64,000 nucleotides of DNA, taken from assembly GCA_021772025.1 (NCBI GenBank), contig JAETNT010000002.1, positions 1-64,000 on the forward strand. The letters run 5' to 3'. The stretch's first letter is position 1; each line of letters opens with the position of its first letter. The notes below the pieces were generated by a model that made no database searches, was not told where the DNA came from, and saw nothing but the letters and a program-made list of their open reading frames with translations. The position numbers and the translations under genes were made by a program. Positions 56,486 to 64,000 of the stretch are shown piece by piece. Origin of the DNA: Enterocloster bolteae (lineage in GTDB: Bacteria > Bacillota > Clostridia > Lachnospirales > Lachnospiraceae).

Positions 56486-58048
56486 ATGAACCACTTGAAA
56501 CACTTTTTAGGTATTGATTTAAATATTTCCAACTATACAGAGGCCATCGAATCTCTGCGAAAAGATATTATGGCTCAGAATCGTCTGCTCTATATTTTCA
56601 TTATCCTGTGTGAACTCATATTGGCGGCATCTATTTCCGCACTGCCGGGAGGGCCGTTTTTAAAATTCCGGAGAGCCTCCTATTTTTTCGCTTATACTTT
56701 TCTGATCCTTATAACCGCGGCAATCCTGCTTATCCAATATCTGACTCGAAAAGGTAAATTCCGCTATCATCACTATTTTGCGGCGGAAAATCTTTATATT
56801 GTTTTTTTTAGCCTTTGGGCTGTTTTTGTTACTCTGAATGATCAGCTGGGAGGCAACGGGCTTACTGTGTATACTTATGCCATTCTCAGCATAGCGCTGT
56901 TGTCCGTAATGAAGCCGTGGCAGACCGCTATTGTTATTTTAGGAAGCTGCGCTCTGCTGAATCTCCTTCTCCCTTATTTCCCGGATCCTTTCGGACTTGA
57001 TCACAGCTACAATAATCTGATGAACAGCTTTCTTGTAAGTTTCATCGCCATTGTCACTGCTTCCAGTCTGTTTTGTTTCCGGATACAGGCAAAATCCAGT
57101 GAGATTATTATCAAGAAACAGCTTGAACAAGCGGAAAAAGAAAAGGCAGAACTGAATTCAGAGGCAAATCTGGATGCCCTCACCGGTCTACGCAACCGCA
57201 ACAGTTACAAAAAAGCTTTGTCAAGCTTCTGCCCGGAGGCCTGCGCCTCCTTCTCCTGCCTCTACATTGACGCCAATGGGCTTCATGAGCTTAACAACAC
57301 GAAAGGCCATGACGCGGGGGACGCTATGTTAAAAACAGCCGCCCGAATTTTTCTTCTGCATTTCCGGGCCGAAGATGTATTTCGAATCGGGGGAGATGAG
57401 TTCGTAATCCTCTGCCGGAATATCTCCAGAGATTCTGTTGCCCGGCGTGTCGCTACGATTCATAAAGAAATGGCGGATTACGGCTATTCCGTTGCCGTCG
57501 GCTTAGAATGGCGCGACGAAAATATGGATCTCCAGGAAATGCTTCAGGCCGCCGAGCTTGACATGCAGAAAAATAAAGCCGATTATTATGCCCTCACGGG
57601 GGGCGGACGCCGTAGACTGGCTCTGTCCGCAGAATCCAAATCTCCTGTAGTAATCAAAGACAGAGAAAATGCGGATCTATTTCTGGATAGTCTTTCTCTG
57701 CTGTTTAAAGGCGTGTTTTTTGTAGATCCAAAAACAGACTCTTTATGGCAGGTTTTTGTTCCTGACTATTTCCAGAACTGTCTAACAGACTGCAATCAAA
57801 AATTCAGCAAGGCCCTTTTGCTTTATGCCCGCCGCTATGTAATGGAAAAATATTATCCTCTTTTTGAGACAGTCTCCGATTCTGCAGCTTTAAAAACCAA
57901 GCTTATTCAAGAGGGAGTTGTAGGATTTGTATATGAAAAAAAGGACGGGCGGCGCTTAAAGACTCAGATTATGCTATACAATCCGGACGCCGGCGTCCAT
58001 GGAATGATTCTCTGGATTTTTTCAGATTTGAATTCAGGGACATTGTAG
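56486..58048 (+). CDS. Membrane diguanylate cyclase with C-terminal extra domain
   Basis: This c-di-GMP synthase has 520 residues. Several hydrophobic helices (about 33-200) and a short coiled coil (about 200-225) lead to the GGDEF domain (about 228-385), with ALTGLRNRNSY and active site RIGGDEFVIL. An RAED upstream of the active site is one residue closer than the classical inhibitory RxxD, so product inhibition is doubtful. A C-terminal domain of about 130 residues (DLFLDSLSLLFKGVFFVDPKTD) looks PAS-like and is uncommon in this position. It is monocistronic, with a structured leader and a terminator. Confidence 0.9.
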   Translation: MNHLKHFLGIDLNISNYTEAIESLRKDIMAQNRLLYIFIILCELILAASISALPGGPFLKFRRASYFFAYTFLILITAAILLIQYLTRKGKFRYHHYFAAENLYIVFFSLWAVFVTLNDQLGGNGLTVYTYAILSIALLSVMKPWQTAIVILGSCALLNLLLPYFPDPFGLDHSYNNLMNSFLVSFIAIVTASSLFCFRIQAKSSEIIIKKQLEQAEKEKAELNSEANLDALTGLRNRNSYKKALSSFCPEACASFSCLYIDANGLHELNNTKGHDAGDAMLKTAARIFLLHFRAEDVFRIGGDEFVILCRNISRDSVARRVATIHKEMADYGYSVAVGLEWRDENMDLQEMLQAAELDMQKNKADYYALTGGGRRRLALSAESKSPVVIKDRENADLFLDSLSLLFKGVFFVDPKTDSLWQVFVPDYFQNCLTDCNQKFSKALLLYARRYVMEKYYPLFETVSDSAALKTKLIQEGVVGFVYEKKDGRRLKTQIMLYNPDAGVHGMILWIFSDLNSGTL

Positions 58049-58058
58049 TTTTATATAG

Positions 58059-58100
58059 TTTAAGCGGCAGAACATTTTTAAGGTGTCCTGCCGCTTTAAA
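58059..58100. terminator. Terminator-like hairpin after the cyclase gene
   Basis: TTTAAGCGGCAG (58059-58070) and CTGCCGCTTTAAA (58088-58100) form a 12-bp stem. The downstream T-tract is short on the plus strand. It separates the convergent cyclase and MBL genes. Confidence 0.75.
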
Positions 58101-58142
58101 GTTTGATATCAAAATATTCTTTTATTCTCTTCCCAGCCGTTT

Positions 58143-58979
58143 CTACACTTCCCCCCAAATAAGCCCGTCATAAGCTGCCTCAATTTCATATTGTGCTCCT
58201 GCCTGACTGAGTTCCTGGTGAAGCAGCCCTGCGTTATGGGAAAAATGGGTGGCCAGTATCCGGGTGGTTTCTTTTATGCATCCTCGCTTTTCCAGCTCAT
58301 CTAAGAACTGCCGGTTCTCAAAAAATCCCATATGAGCACCAATAGGCGACTTGGCAGAACCAAAAGTACAATCCAGGCTTATTAAGTCGAACCGGTACTC
58401 TTTCATCGCATCATAGGTTTCCTGGGGCAGCAGGCCTGTGTCATTTCCGTAAAGGATGCAGCTTTTCCCATCCTGAATCACATAAATCAGGCAATCTTCC
58501 AGCCCGTCATGGCAGGAGGGAATTGCGGTAAACCGGATCTCCCCCACCTTCCAGGTGTCAAAGGGGCGGATCGGATAAAACTGGATGGAAATGTTTTTTT
58601 CCTGCCCAAATTCCAGCTTCAACCCTTCTTTTCCCAACCTGCACACCTTTTGATTGCCATAGACTGCCAAAGGCTTTTCTTCTGTAATATGACAGTAATC
58701 CGCTGTACTTCTTCGGGTCAGCTCGGCACTGTCAAAATGATCGGTGTGGGAATGGGTCACCACCACTGCTTTCACCCTGGACAGATCCAGGCCATACCGC
58801 AGCTTGTGATAATACAAATCCGGCGTCAAATCTATAAGAATTTCATCATTAATAATGGCTCCGGCCCGGGTACGAATTTCCCTGCCGGAAAGTTTTGCCG
58901 CTTTTTTGCACAGGGGGCACTGGCAGAACACTGCCGGAATCCCTTCTGCTGCTCCGGTTCCTAAATACTGTATCTTCAT
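58143..58979 (-). CDS. PhnP-like MBL-fold phosphodiesterase
   Basis: This 278-residue metallo-beta-lactamase-fold protein has PhnP features. The N-terminal LGTGAAEGIPAVFCQCPLC carries a cysteine cluster that binds a structural zinc in PhnP, and the catalytic motif is VVTHSHTDHFDS. PhnP hydrolyses cyclic ribosyl phosphodiesters in phosphonate catabolism. No other phn gene is present here. It is the last gene of a transporter operon, directly behind a phosphodiesterase-type gene. The start at 58979 follows AAGGAG by seven bases. A cyclic-phosphate or phosphodiester sugar is the suggested substrate; this is inference. Confidence 0.82.
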   Translation of the reverse strand: MKIQYLGTGAAEGIPAVFCQCPLCKKAAKLSGREIRTRAGAIINDEILIDLTPDLYYHKLRYGLDLSRVKAVVVTHSHTDHFDSAELTRRSTADYCHITEEKPLAVYGNQKVCRLGKEGLKLEFGQEKNISIQFYPIRPFDTWKVGEIRFTAIPSCHDGLEDCLIYVIQDGKSCILYGNDTGLLPQETYDAMKEYRFDLISLDCTFGSAKSPIGAHMGFFENRQFLDELEKRGCIKETTRILATHFSHNAGLLHQELSQAGAQYEIEAAYDGLIWGEV

Positions 58980-58990
58980 AGATGGACTCC

Positions 58991-60298
58991 TTATGCCTTC
59001 CAAACTTGGCTGACTGCCTTTCCGTCCATATTTCCATCTCCCTTCATATCCATCCAGGACAGCAGGGTAGGAAGGATATCGATAATTCCCATCTGCTCAA
59101 TTCTTACAGATGCCACATCCTTCCCATAACAGAAAAACATGGTACGGTAGCCATCTGTATCCGGCAGATAGCCGTGAAGCCCCTTGTAATGGCTCTCCAC
59201 CGTGCGGAAGGGTTCTTCCAAGGCTTTGTCCTCGTAACCGGATTCAAAGGAATATCCGTCAGCCGCTTCTAACACCAACGCTGCTCTGCCATCGCATCCC
59301 AGCGGTCTGAACTCTTCCGGTCTCATTACCTTTCGCACACCCGGAACTTCCCGAAAACGGGATTCCGCCTTGTCTATGTCCTCCTGGGTAATATCCGCGC
59401 CTTCTCTTACATACAGATATGCCATACCGTCACAGCTGTCCATATAAATCCCGTACTCAGAAAGCCGCCTTTCCCTAAAGGTAAGATAACCCATATCTTC
59501 CAAAATCAGATTACCGTAAATAGCCCATTTTACATCCTTCTGACCATGATCGCCGGTGACCATCAATGTTACGTTTTCTTCCTCCCGGCTGTCGCAGTAA
59601 TCCATAAGGCGGCCTACAAATTTGTCGTATGCCCGCAGATACCTCTTAATTTCCGGCCCCCGGATCCCCACTGTATGCTTGGCGTCATCCATACCGTAAA
59701 TGTGAAGCATGGCAATATCAAAATCTTTTTTGCGGATAGAATCCTCAAAGCATTTCATCATTGCCTGATCCAGCTGAGGCTGTTTTCCCAGAAACCAGGA
59801 CTTGGGCAGATTACGTTTGGACAGCAAAGTCTCAATAGCAAACTTAGGAGTGCCGTATTTTCTTAACACATTAACCTGAGCAAAAAAGGTGCTCATGTTC
59901 CAGATTTTCGGTTTTGCCGGAGACATTTCCGGCATAGAATAGGCCATCTCAGCTCCGGCGCTTACGGGCCAGGACATTGATAGTACCTTTTTGTTATTTT
60001 CATTTGCATAATCCCAGACAGCTTTTCGCTTTAGGGCAGAGGCAAAAGAATTCCATTTGGGGAGCTTCTCAAACGGGAGAAGCATGTAATTGTTAACCAC
60101 GCCATGAGAATTCGGAACGCAGCCGGTGGCAATACTGGCATGGCTGGGGAAAGTCAGGGAAGGATACACGGAATTTACCCTGGAACACCAGGCCCCTTCT
60201 TCCATAATTTTGGAAAAATGCGGGAGTGTCTTTACATATTCCAGATCCGTATCCCCCAGAGCATCCAGAGAAATTAAAATTACTTTTTTCCGTTTCAT
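58991..60298 (-). CDS. Alkaline phosphatase-superfamily phosphodiesterase/pyrophosphatase
   Basis: This 435-residue protein lacks a signal peptide. The superfamily metal ligands start at LISLDALGD, and the nucleophile threonine is in YPSLTFPSHASIATG; later VTGDHGQKDVKW supplies the Asp-His pair. The pattern matches type I phosphodiesterase/nucleotide pyrophosphatase proteins, which cleave phosphodiester or pyrophosphate bonds. The start at 60298 follows AGGAGG. It sits between the permeases and the PhnP-like gene. Its cytosolic location with a sugar ABC system is unusual. Confidence 0.85.
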   Translation of the reverse strand: MKRKKVILISLDALGDTDLEYVKTLPHFSKIMEEGAWCSRVNSVYPSLTFPSHASIATGCVPNSHGVVNNYMLLPFEKLPKWNSFASALKRKAVWDYANENNKKVLSMSWPVSAGAEMAYSMPEMSPAKPKIWNMSTFFAQVNVLRKYGTPKFAIETLLSKRNLPKSWFLGKQPQLDQAMMKCFEDSIRKKDFDIAMLHIYGMDDAKHTVGIRGPEIKRYLRAYDKFVGRLMDYCDSREEENVTLMVTGDHGQKDVKWAIYGNLILEDMGYLTFRERRLSEYGIYMDSCDGMAYLYVREGADITQEDIDKAESRFREVPGVRKVMRPEEFRPLGCDGRAALVLEAADGYSFESGYEDKALEEPFRTVESHYKGLHGYLPDTDGYRTMFFCYGKDVASVRIEQMGIIDILPTLLSWMDMKGDGNMDGKAVSQVWKA

Positions 60299-60309
60299 CC
60301 GATACCTCC

Positions 60310-61143
60310 TTATCCTTTTACTGCGCCGGAAGTCAGGCCGCCGATAATCTGCTTCTGCATGCATACATAAAATACCATAATGGGAAGCATGGAAATCAGG
60401 AATGATGCAAAAATCAGGCCGAAATCTGTCTGGTAAGCAGTCTTAAAGTTATATACATATAGAATCAATGTCCAGAATTTTGAGGATTTATTCAGCACCA
60501 GCAAGGGAAGCTGGAAATCGTTCCATACCCATAAGGCGTTCTGAATTGCTACCGTGGCCAGTATGGGCTTCATAAGGGGCAGAATCACCTGCCAGTAAGT
60601 GCGGAAGAATCCGGCGCCGTCAATGTAGGACGCTTCCTCCATATCCGGCGGAATCGACTGGAGATAGCCGGCGCAGAGGAACACTCCTTCACAGGTAGAT
60701 CCGGCAATATACAGAATAATAATGCCTGCTACGTTCATCATGCCCAGTTTGCTGGCAATCATAATCAGAGGAATCATTTTTGCCTGAAACGGTACAAAAA
60801 GACCGATAATCAAGAAGTAATAAAAGTACCGCATAAACCGGTTCCCTGCCATAGTCCTGGATACGCCGTAAGCAGTGATAGGCAAAAGCAGGGTACTGAT
60901 AATCAGAAACGTGCCTGAAATTACAATGGAGTTGATAAACGCGTATTTTAAGTCCGGCTTTGCCAGCAATTCTTTAAAATTATCCAGATAAAGCGGAATC
61001 GGAAGAGAAAACCAGTTGTCTGCAATCTGCAGATTAGACTTAAACGCTGTAATAACCACCAGAAACATAGGAAGCAAAATCAGGATCACTCCTGTTACCA
61101 GAATCACATACTGGACGGTTTTTAACAATTTTCTGTTATTCAT
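60310..61143 (-). CDS. CUT1 sugar ABC transporter permease, MalG-like
   Basis: This 277-residue permease has six hydrophobic helices, coupling motif MEEASYIDGAGFFRTYW, and ends IIGGLTSGAVKG. It lies 14 bp after the MalF-like gene and 11 bp before the phosphodiesterase gene, so all five genes make one transcript. No ATPase gene is nearby. Confidence 0.94.
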   Translation of the reverse strand: MNNRKLLKTVQYVILVTGVILILLPMFLVVITAFKSNLQIADNWFSLPIPLYLDNFKELLAKPDLKYAFINSIVISGTFLIISTLLLPITAYGVSRTMAGNRFMRYFYYFLIIGLFVPFQAKMIPLIMIASKLGMMNVAGIIILYIAGSTCEGVFLCAGYLQSIPPDMEEASYIDGAGFFRTYWQVILPLMKPILATVAIQNALWVWNDFQLPLLVLNKSSKFWTLILYVYNFKTAYQTDFGLIFASFLISMLPIMVFYVCMQKQIIGGLTSGAVKG

Positions 61144-61157
61144 CCCTTCACCTCCCT

Positions 61158-62051
61158 TTAATAAATACGCTTCTTATTGGACCAGACAATCTGGATAAAG
61201 GACACAATGCATACCAGAATCGCCAAAATCAGGGCTTCCGCCATGGCAACACTTAAGCGGCGCTCTACAAAGCCGTGATTATAGATCAACATAGCCATAC
61301 TCTCGGTAGCTCCTGCCGGACCTCCCTGAGTCATAGACATAATAAGGTCGAATACCATTAGCCCCTGCTTTAACGTAAGGACAAATACCATAGTCAAGGT
61401 AGGGACTAAGAATGGCAGGGTAATAAATTGAAACTTCTGCCAGCCTGTGGCTCCGTCCAGGGAAGCCGACTCCATCAGTTCTTCGGGAACCGTCTGCAGG
61501 CCTGCCAAAAACAGTACTGTAGGGATGGCGAGCCCCTGCCATATAGCTACAAACAAGATCGCATACATAGCCGTGTTAGGCCGGGACAAAAGGCTGATCT
61601 GCCAACTCTCGATCCCCAATGTGACGCCAAGCTGAGGGATTCCCTTGGTAATAATGCTGTTAAATACCAAACCCATAGTCAGCAGCGGAAGCACAGCCGG
61701 AAAGAAAAACATGGATCTAAAAAAAGTCTTCCCTTTAATCTTGCTGTTTAAAATAATAGCCAGAATCAAGCTTAGGGACACAATGCAGATAACCAGAAGA
61801 GCGCTGTATTTAAAGTTAAATATTACGGTTTTAATAAACCGGGAATTGCCGAATACAGTCTTATAATTGTTAAGGCCCACAAAATGAATCTCTTTGCTGA
61901 TACCGTTATAGTCGGTAAAGCTGTAAACAATACCGCCGATAATGGGCGCAATAAAGAACATCACATATAAAATTGTCTGCGGAACGGCAAACAACGTAAA
62001 AATAATGGACTGTTTTCGGTAAAAAGTCATACGTTTTCTCGGCTGGTTCAC
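61158..62051 (-). CDS. CUT1 sugar ABC transporter permease, MalF-like
   Basis: This permease has 297 residues from a GTG start at 62051, six hydrophobic helices and coupling motif LMESASLDGATGWQKF. I chose GTG because AGGAGG lies eight bases upstream. The longer frame to 62132 would begin inside a strong intercistronic hairpin and lacks a ribosome site. An ATG at 62030 is the alternative but is too far from the site. The family segment MFFIAPIIGGIVYSFTDYNG is near the N-terminus. Confidence 0.9.
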   Translation of the reverse strand: MNQPRKRMTFYRKQSIIFTLFAVPQTILYVMFFIAPIIGGIVYSFTDYNGISKEIHFVGLNNYKTVFGNSRFIKTVIFNFKYSALLVICIVSLSLILAIILNSKIKGKTFFRSMFFFPAVLPLLTMGLVFNSIITKGIPQLGVTLGIESWQISLLSRPNTAMYAILFVAIWQGLAIPTVLFLAGLQTVPEELMESASLDGATGWQKFQFITLPFLVPTLTMVFVLTLKQGLMVFDLIMSMTQGGPAGATESMAMLIYNHGFVERRLSVAMAEALILAILVCIVSFIQIVWSNKKRIY

Positions 62052-62087
62052 ACTCAGTACCTCCTTTTTGGACAGGCAAGGCAGAAA

Positions 62088-62147
62088 GCGGGCAGAAGCC
62101 CCGAAAAGCGGCGGCAAGCAGCCGCTTCTCAAGTCCCTTCTGCCCGC
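62088..62147 (-). other. Nested intercistronic hairpin after the receptor gene
   Basis: An outer perfect 11-bp stem GCGGGCAGAAG/CTTCTGCCCGC (62088-62098 and 62137-62147) encloses an inner 7-bp stem AAGCGGC/GCCGCTT (62106-62112 and 62121-62127). It begins 7 bp after the receptor stop and has no T-run. This is the same position as the hairpin at 43809-43834. Confidence 0.85.
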
Positions 62148-62154
62148 CTGCTGA

Positions 62155-63480
62155 TTATTCTAAGTTTGCAAAGTATTCTACGCAGATTGCATCAGTATCT
62201 TTAATGAAAGCATCAATATCTTTAGACAGAATCAACTGCTGCAAAGGAGCTTCCCAGCTCTTTCTAAAGCCTGCGGGCCAGTATACGGACGGAGTAAAGA
62301 ACGCATCGCCGGAGTTCAGTTTCTCTGCCATAGCCTGAAGCTGAGGCCTGTTATATTCTACAGTCTCAATAACCGGCGGGTTCTGTTCATTATCAGCATA
62401 GAACTGAGCAGTCTCTGCCGATGCCATATACTCTAAGAACTTTAATGCTGCTTCTTTGTTCTCGCAAGCCTCGGTAATAGAAAGGGCAGTGTCAATGCTG
62501 GCGGCTACCTTTGCGTCGCCTCCGGTGGGATTGGGAACCGGAATCATCTCAATATCCAATTCGGGATTTAGGTTTAAAATGGTCTGGATGCCCCAGCTTC
62601 CGTAGAAGATCATAGCTGCCTTCTCGGTTGCCATATCATTAAATGCATCCTCATAACCGGCGCCTAAGGTGTCTACCTGGCCGTACTCTCTTACCTGAAG
62701 CATAGCCTCTGCCAGCTGACGGACCTCTGCCTCGGCGGACCAGTCGGTTTCGCCTTTACCAACCTTGGTAATCTGGGAGGTAATGTCATTGTTGATAACA
62801 CCGATCAAGCGCTCTGCCATCTGGCCTAACTGCTCGGTAGATTTATCATAAAATGCGAAAGGCTGTATGCCATTTGCTTTTAAGGTCTCGGCCGCGGCAA
62901 TCAGCTCATCCCAGGTCTGGGGTTTCTCAATGCCGTTTTCCTTAAGCAGACGGTTATTCACAATAATACCGTAAGCACTCATAGTCATGGACAGGGAATA
63001 ATCCTTCCCGTCATACTGGGCGATTTCTCTGGTTCCCGGCGCTACTACATCTAAAAACGATTGATCGGAGATATCCATCAGCGCGCCGTCTCTCATCAGA
63101 TCACGGTAAAACTTCTCAGCCGGCCAGATAGTAACAATGTCCGGGTAATCGTTGGAGGCAATTCTGGTTACCAACGCGGTCTCCGGATCCGGAACACTGG
63201 TCAGCTCAATCTTAATGCCCGGATTCTTGGACTCAAAGTCTGCAATCATCTCTTTAAAAATATCGACTACATTGGTCTTCTGTAAGTACAGCTCCAAGAC
63301 AACGTCTTCACCGGAAGCCGCCGCTTCCGTAGCCGGAGCCTCTGTGCCGGCTGCTGGGGCTTCCGCAGCATTCGCTAAAGGCGCAGCTGTGGTTGCCGCA
63401 GTTTCTCCGCCGCCGCATCCGGATAACAAGGAACAGGCCATAAGGGCTGCAGTTGCAAGGGATAATACTCGTTTCTTCAT
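62155..63480 (-). CDS. CUT1 sugar ABC transporter substrate-binding lipoprotein
   Basis: This lipid-anchored receptor has 441 residues. The signal peptide ends in lipobox LSGC, an Ala/Thr/Glu linker follows, and the family 1 binding fold begins near LELYLQKTNVVDIFKEM. It heads the operon with two permeases, a phosphodiesterase-type gene and a PhnP-like gene. The promoter at 63535-63563 carries an operator in its spacer. Ligand is unknown. Confidence 0.93.
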   Translation of the reverse strand: MKKRVLSLATAALMACSLLSGCGGGETAATTAAPLANAAEAPAAGTEAPATEAAASGEDVVLELYLQKTNVVDIFKEMIADFESKNPGIKIELTSVPDPETALVTRIASNDYPDIVTIWPAEKFYRDLMRDGALMDISDQSFLDVVAPGTREIAQYDGKDYSLSMTMSAYGIIVNNRLLKENGIEKPQTWDELIAAAETLKANGIQPFAFYDKSTEQLGQMAERLIGVINNDITSQITKVGKGETDWSAEAEVRQLAEAMLQVREYGQVDTLGAGYEDAFNDMATEKAAMIFYGSWGIQTILNLNPELDIEMIPVPNPTGGDAKVAASIDTALSITEACENKEAALKFLEYMASAETAQFYADNEQNPPVIETVEYNRPQLQAMAEKLNSGDAFFTPSVYWPAGFRKSWEAPLQQLILSKDIDAFIKDTDAICVEYFANLE

Positions 63481-63534
63481 AACTCTCTTTCCTTCCTCTC
63501 TTTGTTTTGGTAAATCCAGATTGTTTATGGTTTT

Positions 63535-63563
63535 ATATTAGCAAGTAACACTTACTAAGTCAA
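63535..63563 (-). promoter_or_regulatory. Promoter of the phosphodiester-type operon with embedded operator
   Basis: In minus sense TTGACT (63558-63563), 17 bp and TAATAT (63535-63540) form a good promoter. The spacer contains AGTAA-CAC-TTACT (63544-63556), an inverted repeat placed where a repressor would block polymerase. AGTAA and TTACT recur at 63711-63727 on the sulfatase side. Confidence 0.7.
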
Positions 63564-63772
63564 GTACATTTTTAATTTTTTTCAGGATATTTTATATTTA
63601 AGTTTTTAATTTCTTTTTTATTTTTTGTGTATTTTTTCTATTTTGCTTCATTTTTTTCTCTTATCTCTTTACTTTTTGTCAAAAATATTGTATATTTTCT
63701 ATATCAAATTAGTAATCTATGTTTACTTACTTTTCAATGAAAAATCAACAGCACTTTGGAATGGAGGGTTTT
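63564..63772. other. A/T-rich divergent intergenic region
   Basis: This very A/T-rich stretch lies between the operon promoter and the sulfatase gene. TTGTCA and TATATC around 63678-63707, 18 bp apart, are a possible plus-strand promoter. AGTAA (63711-63715) and TTACT (63723-63727) repeat the half-sites of the operator at 63544-63556. I see no open frame or RNA gene in it. Confidence 0.45.
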
Positions 63773-64000
63773 ATGGCGCAATCAATTCTTCAAAAACAAC
63801 CGAATATTGTGTTAATTATGTGTGATCAAATGAGGGGAGACTGTATGGGCATTGCCGGTCACCCCGATGTAAAGACTCCTTACTTAGATTCCCTGGCCGC
63901 AGAAGGCACATACTTTCCCAATGCCTACAGCGCCTGCCCCAGCTGCATTCCGGCCAGGGCTGCTTTGTTTACCGGCCTGTCCCAGGAACATCATGGCCGG
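63773..64000 (+). CDS. Sulfatase, N-terminal part, cut by the window end
   Basis: The first 76 residues of a type I sulfatase are present. The opening [13 protein letters not shown] supplies the first calcium ligand (D18), and the sulfatase signature is [12 protein letters not shown], with C58 as the residue converted to formylglycine. No signal peptide is visible, so it would act in the cytosol. TGGAGGG precedes the ATG by five bases. It diverges from the receptor-phosphodiesterase operon and may share regulation with it. An anaerobic sulfatase-maturating enzyme elsewhere would be required. Confidence 0.9.
   Translation, partial: MAQSILQKQPNIVLIMCDQMRGDCMGIAGHPDVKTPYLDSLAAEGTYFPNAYSACPSCIPARAALFTGLSQEHHGR

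Noticed and set aside
62052-62132. Longer N-terminus for the MalF-like permease
   Set aside because: It starts inside the nested hairpin and lacks a ribosome site; the GTG at 62051 has AGGAGG at the right distance.

Overview
The window reads as chromosome from a Gram-positive, low-to-moderate-GC anaerobic Firmicute, most likely a large-genome gut member of the Lachnospiraceae/Clostridia. The reasons are consensus AGGAGG ribosome sites, a CIRCE-controlled groESL operon, a hemZ-hisS-aspS-relA-apt housekeeping cluster, YesM/YesN-type sensor pairs beside CUT1 sugar ABC operons, and several phosphotransferase systems. This placement is inference; no rRNA gene is present. I found no tRNA gene, CRISPR array, transposase or prophage.

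Layout. 1-2396: end of a repeat-rich intergenic stretch, then an OmpR-type two-component system. 2474-8001: a beta-glucoside PTS with a frameshifted 6-phospho-beta-glucosidase, an RpiR-type regulator, and kduI behind two palindromic operators. 8060-8171: a multi-hairpin repeat, a relative of which lies at 51-95. 8277-10726: an NMT1/THI5-like ABC transporter. 10812-13119: a DASS-type carrier diverging from a Crp/Fnr regulator. 13166-22326: housekeeping block (aspS, hisS, hemZ, two MBL hydrolases, relA, apt). 22353-30272: a pectin/rhamnogalacturonan locus (LacI regulator, GH28, CUT1 transporter, divergent GH105) with two LacI-type palindromes between the divergent units. 30363-41000: a XerD-like recombinase, a TIM-barrel enzyme, a KdgF-like cupin, guaB, a small membrane protein, groESL, an alanine-rich envelope-type protein, and trkH-trkA.

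40940-50985: a second CUT1 operon with a cytosolic carbohydrate-binding-type protein, divergent from a YesM/YesN pair and a heparinase II/III-family lyase. 50982-51107 holds the apparent C-terminal relic of a lost gene. 51162-56171: a mannitol-family PTS, DeoR regulator, SorE-like sugar-phosphate dehydrogenase and 1-phosphofructokinase. 56421-58048: a membrane diguanylate cyclase behind a structured leader. 58143-63480: a third CUT1 operon carrying a phosphodiesterase/pyrophosphatase-type enzyme and a PhnP-like MBL hydrolase, divergent from a sulfatase cut by the window end.

Together the accessory genes describe a glycan forager. GH28, GH105, KdgF-like cupin and KduI form consecutive steps of pectin-derived uronate use, while KduD, KdgK and KdgA are not in the window. 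The heparinase-type lyase and the sulfatase point to uronate-containing or sulfated polymers. The least familiar unit is the transporter-phosphodiesterase-PhnP-like operon, which I read as a candidate system for importing and cleaving a phosphodiester-containing sugar.
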